Notes under the pieces: generated by a model
Told to the model about the DNA's origin: nothing
Database searches by the model: none
The model's input: the letters and a program-made list of their open reading frames with translations, nothing else
Program-made: the position numbers and the translations under genes
Source: Cardiocondyla obscurior
Taxonomy: Eukaryota > Arthropoda > Insecta > Hymenoptera > Formicidae
Direction: 5' to 3'
Length of the DNA stretch: 64,000 nucleotides
Assembly (NCBI RefSeq): GCF_019399895.1
Contig: NC_091870.1
Span: 6,927,001 to 6,991,000, forward strand
In this document: positions 36,426 through 48,010 of the stretch, piece after piece
How the letters are laid out: each line of letters opens with the position of its first letter
Numbering within the stretch: the first letter of the stretch is position 1

Positions 36426-39400
36426 AGCCATGTGGAGTTGTGCAATTAACAGATAAATTTTGTGCAAGTAATCAGTGCAACGTGCAAAAAGTATAGAGAA
36501 GATAAAAGTGCCGCTACGATGATATAGGTACTTTCTAGTACTTATGTAATGCATATTTTTTTGTAAATATCACGGGTAGGAATGCACAGTACAATAATTC
36601 GTCATAACAGAATAGATCACGTTTCGATTGCAAAGAAAGGAAAATACAGTCGCTATATTCACGATCAATTTAAACGGGAAAATCTAGTACAAATTGGATG
36701 ATTACTTTTTCAGATATTCTTTATATTCATTTGGAATAGATAAAGTCACAGACGTCATTTACCATGTTTCTAAATTTTTGCTTTAAAAACTATTTAACTA
36801 TTTTATTTATCAATTTATTCAATTGTTGCGAAAAACAATCTCACTTTTTTTTTTAAATTGAATTTCTTATAACATTTCGTAATCTGTATTTGTCAACTAG
36901 AATTTAAGCTTTCAGGTAAGAAATTAATCTGATTCAGTACAACGAACGTATAAAAGCACCGATAATAACGTCAAAATGAGTCACGCCAATCAATCAGTCT
37001 AATGCGTAATGCATTCGCGCATACTCGTGTTGTACATACGTACGTGTACATACATAGAAATTTATTTTAACTATAGGTTAATTTCTTACCACGGTGATAT
37101 TAGAAAGTATGATAAAGTGCAGCTTTACCTTCTACAAATTTGACAAGCTATTTTAACACGAATAAATCATTTGAAATTAAAAAGCGCGCGTTATTACACG
37201 CGATTAAGATATCAACGTAGATTTTAGAAAAGACGTAGGTAACAATTGTTGATAAATGTAAAATATAATGACGAAACGAAAATCTTAGTTGGGAAACACA
37301 CCATTTTGTAATAGAGCAAACAGTACACAGCTGAGAATAGCATCAGAGTAATTTATTGGACACAGAAGGACATAAGAAATATTGTAGAAGACTGCCATGA
37401 ATGAGAACGTTAATTTTTTATTTTTCGACAAAAAGAAACCAACGTTATCAATTTTTACGCAAACATCGTTGTACAATCTTGTGTCCGTGGAGTGTCCAAG
37501 GAATGATTAACACCTATTGGTAGCGCACGGAGATTTCTGTTACATATCCGTTTTCTTTTTAAGCTAATGTTTAAACTAGTCTTTAAAAAAACGATGAAAT
37601 TGTTCATTAATCATATTTAATTTTATAAATAATAATACATTTTAATTTACTTAAGTAGAATTGCTGTCACAGTACTGTTTACTCTATTCTTATTAATGAT
37701 ATGCCGCTTCTAGTATAAAACAGGTATAAGATACCGAAATATCAAAATGTCTCCCATGAAAACGAACTTTGTTGCGTAAACATTATTTTACATTATAGTT
37801 TTAACGTTCCGCACAGATTAACAACTCGTCGAACGTGCGATGATGTGGCTGTCGTCAGCCTCGCATTACTTTCACACTAACGGACACTAGATCGTGCAAT
37901 TTGACTCGTCGCCAGGCGCCCGCAAACTATTAAGTGGTTGTAGGAAAATACGCAAAAGCATGTGAAATTATTGCAAGTGTTTCTGTTGCTGTTCAGTGGC
38001 TGTGATCGAGAACAAAAGACTAGCTTTGAATTTGAATGTGTATCGCAAGCAGCTACACAACGCCCGTGCTTTATCTCTTATGCGGTTCTACACGTTAAAG
38101 CCTTTTATAAAATACCAGATTTACTCTGTTTTTTCTCTAAGATTTGTACTTATTCTATAGAATAATTAAGTCAAAATAACAAGCGTTGCATTAGAGGCGT
38201 CTGTGTCATATAGATTAATGCGAATGCTATATTGCCATATCTGATTTCAACCATAAATATCATAGCGCAATTCATTTATCATTAATATTTTGAGAAATAA
38301 AAGAGAACTATTTATATAGATTCTCGTTTTATTCGATGGAATATAATGCGGAAACGATTATACTCTCGACGATCTGTTGAATAGTTGATAATATGTCGAA
38401 TAATAAGAGAACGTTGTAAGCGATCGTAAAAATCACATCGTCATATTTTCGGACACACGTGTACGAACAAAAAAATTGTTATACGATTAATATTCTTCCA
38501 GTAATTCTATAGTGGGCAGAGGTGTCGATATTTCTGTATGTAATGTCCTTTTAATCGATCCATTGAACAAATATTGAAGTATAACAACCGAGGTGTATAC
38601 TGTGTAATGGAACCATGCGCATGTGTTGTCTAAAGCGGTTATCGCAATATTTCTGGTAGCGTATAAAATAAAATTAAGGCTGTGTTGAATCTGTCAAAGT
38701 GAGGGACGCAGAATATGGTTCTAAACTAAGCTTAAAAATATTTCTCATATACATACTTCTAGGAATGAAAGATTACTTAATATACCGACGAATAGAGGCA
38801 GATTTTATTCCGTTTTCCACGCGTTTTCTTAAATACTGATTACGGTCTAATTGTTCTCTCTTGAAGTATATACACCAAGTATAAGAAAGACGCATATAGT
38901 GTTAATCACGCTCAGTTTGCAAGTAACATAGTTATACATACACTTAGTTTGTTAACTTATTCATATTTTAATACAGTTATAATAACGTATACTAAAAAAA
39001 AAATTGATTAAGTCTATATAGCTACTGATACGCATATATCTATTATTTATGCGAAATTTACATTTTTTTTTTGTTTAGATCACAAACTATATAGATTTTG
39101 CGAAAAAAATAATTGAACGATTGGTTTACTTCAGTGTCCCTCGTATTAATATTTTAAACACCAGAACAAAAAATAATATAACACGAATATACACAATAAT
39201 GTAATAAGGAAGTAAAAATAAAAGCTAAATGCTTATTTCCGGAACAAAAAAGCAAGTTACAAGCAAATTATCTGTGTAGATAAGAATCTATCTAGATTAC
39301 GATACATGACGTCACATAATTTACATAGTTTGCATTATACACATAGATATAGATGATGAATGTTTTATGCTTCTCTTAGGGATTGATTTAATAGCCAAAA

Positions 39401-40366
39401 TTATTTTAAAAATGCATTTTATATGAGTATCAATTTAAAGTTACTTTCCATTCACGTTGTTACGAATGAACTAAAAGGAAAAAGAGAAGTTCAGCTAATA
39501 TTGTGCATCTTGAAGGTGTTTAAACAAACAAAAATGTCAAACCACTCGCAAAAGTTTTTCGAATTCGCTCATATCATTCAGTGCATCGTATACTCATGTT
39601 CATATGAACATATATTTATTTCGAATTGTAAGAACAAACGCAATTGCATTTTGCAAGAAAGGCAATTATCGAGATTTTGTTTAATATTGATTTAATATTA
39701 CTTGAAGGATCGAATGTGTCACTTCGAGAAATGTAATATTTTTTCAATAAAATTTTGCGTGCGGATTCGTGCGGATATTGGCGTTAAAAGTATAAGAGCA
39801 TAAGAATCATGTAAATAAAGTGATAAATCCGCATGCAAATGTACAGCAAAGCGCAGAGTTTAATATTGACGATAACATTGCGAAACACCAGAGGAAGTGA
39901 ATATATTTTTGATAGAAGAGAAATGTGAGCGTGAAAATTATCGGGAAACTCGAATGTAGAAATCTAACGTTGAATTTACGTTCCAGAACGAATAACTTTT
40001 TTATGCAAAATGCGCGTATCGTAGTGATACGGAGAATATATCGACGACAAATCAATACGAACAAGTCATATAACATCGCATATCATGCTACACATTACAT
40101 TAAACTAAATACATTAGTTACATTAGATGTAACTTGCCAAAGCATTTATTTACCTAACACTTTTGTGGTTCAAGTCAATAGGCGAGTTGTAGTTGCAGCG
40201 CATCTTTGACGCGAAAGCGGCTAAGTAATGAAATTATTGTCGAGCTATTGTGGTTTTAACATGTGCCTTTACTTGTGAATTTGTGTGAATCATATGAATG
40301 TAAATATTATACGTTAATAATATATGTTAAGAAATATATTTGTATAGAGTGAGAGTGGTTCCTATA

Positions 40367-40402
40367 TATGTATATATACAGGAATATATATATATATATT
40401 GC
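40367..40402. repeat. (TA)n-rich microsatellite
   Basis: Two runs of alternating T and A separated by a short CAGGAA interruption, in the AT-rich stretch after the CHIC gene. Confidence 0.8.
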
Positions 40403-40717
40403 GCATGAAAATAACTACCCGCAAGAGTTCGCGATATCGTTGCACAAGATTACATGACGAGTCGAAATAGCATATCATCAATTCGTAATGGATACAGGCT
40501 ATCCTCCCCGAGCATCATAACATTGAGGTGCGAAAGCGTGAGATGACGTAATGAGATATACGTAAATATATCGTTTCAAGCTTTTAATTAACAGGCGATC
40601 GTAACGCGCGATTCACTATGTGACAATTAATTGTTTCCTGCTACGATTATCTTTTATACACATCGTTTGTTAGCCATGTAAATTTGTGTAACTGTGTTAA
40701 CTGTTTTTCAGTTTGAA

Positions 40718-40723
40718 AATAAA
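40718..40723 (+). terminator. Candidate polyadenylation signal AATAAA
   Basis: AATAAA on the plus strand with T/G-rich sequence about 40 bases downstream. It is the last good signal before the GPCR gene and could end a long CHIC transcript. Confidence 0.3.
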
Positions 40724-41147
40724 ACATACGATTGTAATAACGGAATACATTGACGGCTTAGTGCGTTTCTACTAGTCGATATTGGCGGCGATAAGAGAAT
40801 ATATCGAATAATGGAAGAAAAAAAAAAAAAAAAGCAATGCGGACTGTTAGTTTTTAATACGATCGGGCATGAATCTTTCTGCTTAGCCGGATTAAATTTT
40901 ATTCGGATTTATATACAATATATATTATATGTTTGCCGATGTTAATGTACTCTTAGTGGAGCAACGTCCAAGCAACCGCTCACTTCGAAATTGGAATACG
41001 TCACATTATGATAATCGAGAACAGATGCTTTGCAGCTTCTAATTAAAGAAGTCCATTGTTAGTCGTATCTGTGCTACAGGACAGATAATTCTTCTTCAAG
41101 CATAGTATCAGAATAGACGTGAATTTAAGGTGCCGTGTAATCGACGC

Positions 41148-43579
41148 ATGATGATTTTGCTACGTAACAGAAATATCCGAGCGTTGATATTTGTCGCGAG
41201 TATCCTGTCAGTGAACTCCAACGAAGTTTTCTTGACATACAACATCTCCTCGAGGTAAGTCTATCGATCTTCCATTAATAATCTTTCATTTCGATGTAAG
41301 CGGTTTTCAGCGTCAAACATCAGATAGGAAGCGTGCTTCCTTTTTATACAATCACCGCGTTCGATGGTAATATAAAATAATTAATATACAAATAATATAA
41401 TAATAGATAAATTTATTGTCCTTAAAATTCTAAAAAATTATTTAAAAAAAAAATAAAATAAAAATTTGCTTCTACTACGTCAAAGTAAAGTAAATCACTT
41501 TCTGGACGCTACGCTTGAATTAATCGTAGACTTTACGCCTTTTGAGTTTCAGAGCCGCTTCGAAGTGTCCCCTGCCTATAACAGTTCTGGATTTCATTCG
41601 CGATTCGAGTCAGCCTGATTTGGAAGCTAAGTGGCCTTGCGAAGTGCGCTCGTACTGGATTTCGTTGCGGCCGTTCGTCAGATCCGTTCGCTTCTTGCTG
41701 CGCTACGTGACGCCGTTTATTATAATACTCGGTAAGGGATGTCGCGACGCGCATCATACAAATCGACGACTGTTCTCATAACATTGTCACCCACTCCGTA
41801 TAGGTGTATTGCTAAATGCGGTATCTTTCAGCATGTTGAGCGCACCTGTGCTATGTGACTCCAATTTGTCACTTTATCTAAGCGCGCTCGCTATATCGGA
41901 CAATGGCGCGTTGATATTCAATTACGCCGTCAGCGTCGCAAAATCACACTCCACAACGATTAACGATCTTTTCATGGTAAATACTTAGCTTGATCGATTT
42001 TGTCTCGCCGCGCGTTTACCGGTCATCCAGCTCTCACCTCGTCCACTCAGACGAACAAGACGCACAAATCAATTTAGTTGACTCTACGTTAATAAAGATA
42101 ACTATAACTTCAATTTATTCTTCAAATTGCAATTCCTACCAATTGGATCAAGGCCTCTCCTCAATTGATATCCGTGAGTGAATCTCTGCGTCAGCCGAGG
42201 AGAGCATGATGTAAAACGTACAAAGAACTAGAGAGAAAATCTATTTATTTATTTCGACGCGTCGCTAAAAATGAGTCTTGGATCGTTCGGGATGAGGTGG
42301 ATGCTGGTCGCGGGTAGACCAAAATTTCTTGCAGAATGCTTAAAGTAATACTCTTGCAGAACAGCAGGTTCTTGTGCGGCGCCAATTCCGTGAGCATGGA
42401 ACTCTTCCAGTTTACGTCGACCTGGCTGATCGTCGCCCTCACCTGGACGCGCGTGATCGCCGTCGTGTTCCCGTTCGGAGCCCGCGACTGCCAGAACCGT
42501 TCAGCGATCACGATTATTACCAGCCTGGTCTGCACGAGCTTCGTAATATCCTTGACGAAGCTCTACTCTGGCGGTAAAAAATCCACGTCTATCGCTTACC
42601 TATTTAATTCGATCACGTTACTATATTTACTTGCGCAATGTTTTCTCTTACCGTTAACGAGTTATAACTTAATATTAATATTATCTAATTGCAGGATACG
42701 AGACCGACAGCGTTTTCGAGTTCGTGCCGTGTCAGAAGATGAAACCCTGGGGCAGCGCTATGTATTTTTATATTGCCCTGTCCACGTGGCTGCCTCTGCT
42801 TTTTATATCGATCGGAAATCTGGTATTGATTGCCCGCATGAGAAGATCTTACCGTATTCACAGCGAATTAACTCGTAAGTTAACTAGATATAATCGTTGA
42901 CACTTAGACGCCGTGAGGGGAGAAATTAAATAGAGATCTTTGTTTTAGGTAATTTCAGTTACAGAGGTAACAGACCGCATAACTCGAGCAGAACGTTGCT
43001 CGCGGTATCGATAGTACATTTGATTTTACTACTACCGCTGGGAATCGTTGAGACGCTAGAACTCTGCTGGGATGTGATTTTAATCAAGCATCCCACGGGA
43101 GAGAACGAGAGATACATACACTGGTGAAGTGTCATTCTGAATCATTCGACAAAATATACAAACTGACATTGAGAATATATTAAATTGATCATGCTTTACG
43201 TAACTAACAATGAGGTGTATAACTTTTATTTTTTTTTTTAACAATGGTACTATTTTTTTTTAGGTTGCAAGAGAAGATGTTGCTCAAGTGGTGCCGCGGT
43301 TTATTCTTCCACATTTACCATTGGAATTTCGCGATAAACTTCTTTTTATATTACCTTACGGGAAAGAAGTTCAGAGATGTCGTAACGCAGACCTTGAAAA
43401 GTTACACGGAAGCATATCTGCCGTGCCACAGGAATGCTTTAAAGTGCAACACGTGGAGCAATTGTAGCAGACATTTACGATCATGCAGCGCGCTGCTGAT
43501 GAGAGCTATTGTACGAAACAAACAATTCAATAACATGGCGAGGCGCAATGCCAACGAAAGTAACAGCAACGTTACCTAA
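41148..43579 (+). CDS. Orphan class A (rhodopsin-like) GPCR, probably peptide-type
   Basis: Seven exons (41148–41254, 41553–41731, 41804–41976, 42360–42573, 42695–42874, 42949–43123, 43264–43579) join in phase to 447 residues. A hydrophobic leader (IRALIFVASILSV) is followed by an extracellular stretch with a TYNISS glycosylation site. Helices are visible: TM1 near FIIILGVLLNAVSF, TM2 near LYLSALAISDNGALIF, TM3 ending LTWTRVIAVVFPF, TM4 ITIITSLVCTSFVI, TM5 STWLPLLFISIGNLVLI, TM6 VSIVHLILLLPLGIV and TM7 HWNFAINFFLYYLTGKKF. Cysteines before TM3 (RFLCGAN) and in loop 2 (FVPCQKM) can form the usual disulfide. The DRY motif is TRV and NPxxY is NFFLY, so both are atypical, while the TM6 proline is kept. 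The cytoplasmic tail has several cysteines. The ligand is unknown. The start could also be the second ATG at 41151. Confidence 0.85.
41311..41366 (+). other. Possible cryptic or alternative exon in GPCR intron 1
   Basis: A 56-base open block is flanked by TTTTCAG and GTAATA inside the first intron. It is open in the incoming phase, but including it would shift exon 2 out of frame, so I leave it out of the main model. It could be an untranslated or truncating alternative exon. Confidence 0.2.
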
Positions 43580-45447
43580 CTGTGAAAGTAAGTATTAAAA
43601 AAGGGAATTTCGACATAAGAGTGTTGCGTCATATATCCGGGTCTCTTACGGCATAAAAGATATATACGTTCAATTCAAAGTGATAAATAATTATCTTCTT
43701 TTCCCGATTATTTGATATACATACGTGCCATATGTCGATAGCGCAATCAACTATTCGGGGAGAACGGAAGTTTTACTTGGGAGAAGTTTATTTAGTATTT
43801 TTCTAATTAAATTTGTATACACATGAAATGTTTACACATTAAACATTGTAAAATATCACATTGCGTATTAGGCGTCTTCTGCGTAACTCTTCTAAGAATT
43901 AAATAGCAATTTAATTACATTTAAAGACAATTTGTTATTACATTTGGACTCTAACTTTCAGTTTCTTTTGCTACCATCGCTCGCCAACTTTCTTACAAAC
44001 TAACATTCTGGTCCCAATGCAGATCTTTGATGCAATCTGGGATATCGTATTAATACTGTAATAACGAGAATTCCGAGTAAAACGAAAGATGAACAATTAG
44101 ATTTTCGTATCTCTTTAAATTGATATAACTTAAAATGATATATAGCGTTCATTGTCGATTTTCTGTTTTCTAGACTGACTTGCATCGCGAAACTCTTAAA
44201 TTTCAACGCACATGCTAAATTAGACTTTTATCAAACATAATTACACAGTTCGCATATAAACATAATTAAGTATACATATATACAATAATTATTATTCATC
44301 TTAACAGTAGATTAAATGAACAGTTATCTAAACTACGTCATTGCATCTCACCCCCCTTTCACCCAATTATGCATTCACGCAACACATATTATACCATGTT
44401 GGTAACTTTTACTGAAATATACTATAGTTAATTAAAAGAGGCGTGTATCATCCAACATATCTATTTATACACAGAAATAATTAATTTTGTGATTTATTCT
44501 TAAAAGAAAGTTACGTCATATTTTTATGACAAATCTAATTAAAAAAAAATTATTCCAAGAACATAATATCTAAACCAATAAAAATACTAATAAAGATTAT
44601 TACTTTTCATTTGATTGTTTAGAAATTTATCTATCAAAGATATGTTTAATACGTGAAAAAGAAATCAAAATCTAGATAAAAATAAATTATTTACTTATTA
44701 ATTCATATTAACCATTTTTTTTATCTTGGTAGATCTGTTTGTTTTATATCTTGTATTAGCATAATATGTTAAGTTTAATTGTCTTTTATATATGCCAAAG
44801 TACATTCACCAAATAAAAGTCCCAAAGTAGATTTTAAAGGAATTAAAATAAATGTAATAAATTTTTTTAACATGCTCATATATAAAGTTCTGACTCGTAC
44901 GCACAAAACAATAAATAAAATGTACATTTTTTTAATAATTTGAAAAATATATAAGGCATATACAAGACACTTAGTAAATATTAAACTTTCATATGTTAGA
45001 TGTATATGTAAAATTTCAAAAAGACTGCTGCAGTAACACCCTTTACAAAATATTGCAAACTATATAAGAACAAAATTTTTTTCAAACGAATAAACTAAAT
45101 AAATTGTAGATATCACCAATGTATCGCAAATATTATTTTTTAATTTCTAGATAATATCGCGATTATTTTTGAAAATTATCTCTATTGGAATACGATAAAA
45201 ACTCGTATATATAATTCAGTCTTTCTATCGGTAAAATTTTCAAAAAATTTCTTTTTTCCAACCATTTGTATATGATAAAAATTACCTCATAAAACATTTG
45301 TTTTTACACTTTCTTTTTTTATCACTGTTCTTACTATTAATTTGTAAAGATGCAATTAATAGTTTTAAATGACGTTTGCAATACGGAGACTCTCGAAATG
45401 GTAAATTGTTAATAATACACGCGCTATATAAAATATTCATTAGACGT
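43580..45447. other. AT-rich convergent intergenic region
   Basis: The GPCR (plus) and the SH3 adaptor (minus) run towards each other here, so this should hold both 3' UTRs. I see no further exon. AATAAA-like and TTTATT-like signals are present on both strands but none stands out enough to mark an end. Confidence 0.5.
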
Positions 45448-47816
45448 TTAAATATTGCGCGGAAGTCTATTTACATAATTCACTGGAAATTGTCCTTTCC
45501 TACCATTATATTCACCGTACAACCAGTCCTCCGATAACCTTGATATGACTGTAATTTTTGCACCTTCCTAAAATAATGAATGAAGTAATATTAAAAACAC
45601 GATACATTTTTTCCCCATAATGTATCCGTAATTTTTCATACCTCAAACGATAAATCATCACTACTCTCTCCAGGAAAAGTATAAAGTGCCGTGACCACAT
45701 TGTCCGCTAAGCCCGGCAAAGGTATTTTAATATCAATGAAACTAAGAGGAAACATTCCTTGACGATTTCCTATCTTCCCCTCCAACCAGTCGTCGTTGAC
45801 TTTTCTTATTAATTGCACGACATCACCTTCTTTTAAAGGTAAGTCGTTCGGATGTGTTGCCGAGAAATCGTACAGTGCAATACCATAAGGTACGTTTGAA
45901 TCTTCCTGTAATTTAATAATAATACTGTTACGACAAATACATATCGCTTTAAATATAAGTTACGTAACTTCAAATTTACACTCACTTCAAAATTGTTGCT
46001 AAATTCTGTCAAGTAATTCACAGGTAGTGCCGGCGGCGGAATTGTCGGCATGGGTGGCGATGGGCTTTCGCTTCCTTGACCGTCATTGGACCACGAATTA
46101 GAGAAGTGTAACGTCAACGGTTTATTCATCGCGTTGCTACTCGAGACGTCAAAGCCGGTACATATTTCTTTAGGTATCGGTTCGAGTTTTTTAAACGATA
46201 TCTTTGGCGCGGGAGGTTTGGGTGGTCTCGCTCGGATTATCGTGGGCATCGACGTAACGAGAGGCTTGGGAGCAATCGGATTGGAAGGCACTTGGTTCGC
46301 TGTGCGATTGTTGGAGTTTAAAGGGAAGAGGTACGATCCGCCAGCGGCCTGAGTGACATTCGAGCACGCGTCTTCCAAAGGGCCGAAGGGATCCTGCGCT
46401 GTTGCTTTAGACTGCCAAGGATCATTTTGCGTAATCTTCTTGGTTGACATGCCGAAGAAGTCAAAATCATCCTCGAAGGCACTTTCCGTTTGCGATGTGT
46501 TTCCACTACTCGTGAATACAGATGGATTGGAATTCCCGTCGCTGCCGAAACTGTCGACACTAACACCGTCACTGGAACGAGTCGTGAACGTCGGTGACCC
46601 AGGTGGGCTGAGATCTATTAAAGATACCGTCGGAACAGAATTTGAGGGCTGCGTTACAGGATTTTGTGCCTGGCCCGTGGGACGTAGTGGAAAAGAACTC
46701 TCTTGCTTCTTTCGTCCAAAGAAGTTAGTTAACAGCTCCGTTGGCCTGGCCTAGCGCGCAAAATAAAATATAGTCATTAGATAATTGTATAAATAGCTAG
46801 CAAATAGTGTGAGGCGTAACAAAAGCATGTTTTATTAATCTTAATCCTTACAGGCCTCCTCGGTTTCTGATCCCTTTGATACTGCGTGTGGTTATAGTTA
46901 AATTTCGGAGGTGGTGGTCGAGGAGGTGGTTTCCTCTTCTGTCCGGGTTGCGTTGTCAGGGCACCTCCAAATATATCATTGCTGAAAACACCCAATAAAA
47001 TTAACGCGAGCGTTGCAACAATACGGAGATTAGAGAAATCGGATTCAAGCTCGAATTTCTCATGGATATTCTAACAAGCTTGTAGGCAATCTTTTCACAC
47101 ATCTCTCCTCTTTCTCTTCGACGTCTAATTATATGCTTGCTTCAAGTGGAGAGAGCCCAATGCGTGTACAAAAAAATTTACCTGCTGCTCCAAATCGGGT
47201 CTCTTTGCGTCGCACTCTGGCCCGGAGGACGAGGTGCCGCCCGCGTCGGTATCCGCATGTCTGAAATCAACGACAGGCGACAATAATCAGACAACTAGGC
47301 AGCTGGGTTGCTGACGCACGGACGGTTCCTCGCACACGCTGGTACGCACGCGTTCGTTCGTTCGTGCGCGCGCGCTCACACACGCACGCATACACTACGC
47401 ACAGCCTCACGAGCGCACACATGCGCGCGCGAGTAAAAAAATTTTCCAAAACAAATACGTCAGTGCGTGACGAATCAACGTGTTCGTCGGGCCACGACGT
47501 ACGGCGTACGCCCACCCGACGCGGATATCGCGACGATAAAAGACGCCGACGCACCAGCGGCTTATCTCGGTGTTCGCGGGGCGATTCGGCGAGCGCGAGA
47601 TGTCAGAATTCGACGCCGCGATCGAGAACGACCTTTAAGATATCTCACAGTCACGAGAAACGGCGCGCGGACGGCGAGAGAGCGAGACGGCTCGCGTTCC
47701 CTCCGGGACGAGAACGCGGTTGGCTCGGAACGGAACACGCACGGGTAAACCGACAACGGCTGCGACTGGCCGTTACGTTATGGTTATCACTCACCTGTTC
47801 CCACGTTCGCGGCCAT
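45448..47816 (-). CDS. Two-SH3 adaptor protein with endocytic DPW/DPF motifs (SH3D19-like)
   Basis: Six exons on the minus strand: 47816–47795 (22 coding bases), 47260–47182, 46981–46852, 46750–45986, 45905–45642 and 45567–45448, all GT–AG and in phase, giving 459 residues. The N-terminal three quarters are disordered and Pro/Ser/Asn-rich, with SH3-ligand-like proline runs (KRKPPPRPPPPKF, about residues 55–67; RPPKPPAPK) and the short motifs NDPW, DPFGP, NDIFGG and DFDFFG, typical of proteins that bind the AP-2 ear and other clathrin adaptors. Two SH3 domains follow, at about 338–396 (ALYDFSATHPNDLPLKEGD) and 400–457 (ALYTFPGESSDDLSFEEGA), each with the expected DDW/EDW tryptophan and a final GxFPxxFI/YV motif. 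The closest family I can name is SH3D19/Eve-1, which has more SH3 domains in vertebrates; that name is tentative. Likely role: cytoplasmic scaffold in endocytosis or membrane–actin coupling. Confidence 0.85.
47330..47435. repeat. Alternating purine–pyrimidine (CA/CG) tract in intron 1 of the SH3 gene
   Basis: About 100 bases of GCGCGC, CACACG and TTCGTTCG elements lie just upstream of the second coding exon. This sequence could adopt Z-DNA. The Arg/Ala/Cys-rich frames across it are artefacts. Confidence 0.5.
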
Positions 47817-48010
47817 TTTTCGCTCGCCGCACCGCAGCGACGTCGTTGTCTGCGATCGGAGTGTGTCCGCTCCGAGTCGATGTCGACTGAGCACTCCGAA
47901 GTGCTCAGCAGTTACTTGACGGGATCGATTGTGGTTTGAATACAATTGCTATGGACCGATTTCTTCACTTTTAGATAAGATTATCTTCCAGATTAATTAT
48001 TATAATTATT
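47817..48010 (-). promoter_or_regulatory. 5' UTR/promoter region of the SH3 adaptor gene
   Basis: CpG-rich sequence immediately upstream of the first coding ATG (47816) gives way to AT-rich DNA by about 47940. A perfect 9-base stem (CTGAGCACT / AGTGCTCAG, loop CCGA) sits at 47887–47908. No TATA box is clear. Confidence 0.35.

Larger units (their letters stand above)
36426..41147 (+). other. Long AT-rich non-coding stretch, possible extended 3' UTR of the CHIC gene
   Basis: No coding exon was recognised in these 4.7 kb. The plus strand carries three exact Pumilio-type TGTAAATA sites (36562–36569, 39810–39817, 40299–40306), many ATTTA motifs and several AATAAA sites, the last clear one at 40718–40723 followed by a T/G-rich stretch. 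This fits a very long 3' UTR with alternative polyadenylation, which is common for neuronal transcripts, but an independent non-coding RNA is also possible. Confidence 0.35.

Noticed and set aside
42335..42359. Alternative acceptor at 42334 for GPCR exon 4
   Set aside because: Using it gives an immediate in-frame stop in the required phase; the acceptor ending at 42359 keeps the frame and fits the receptor's ECL1.
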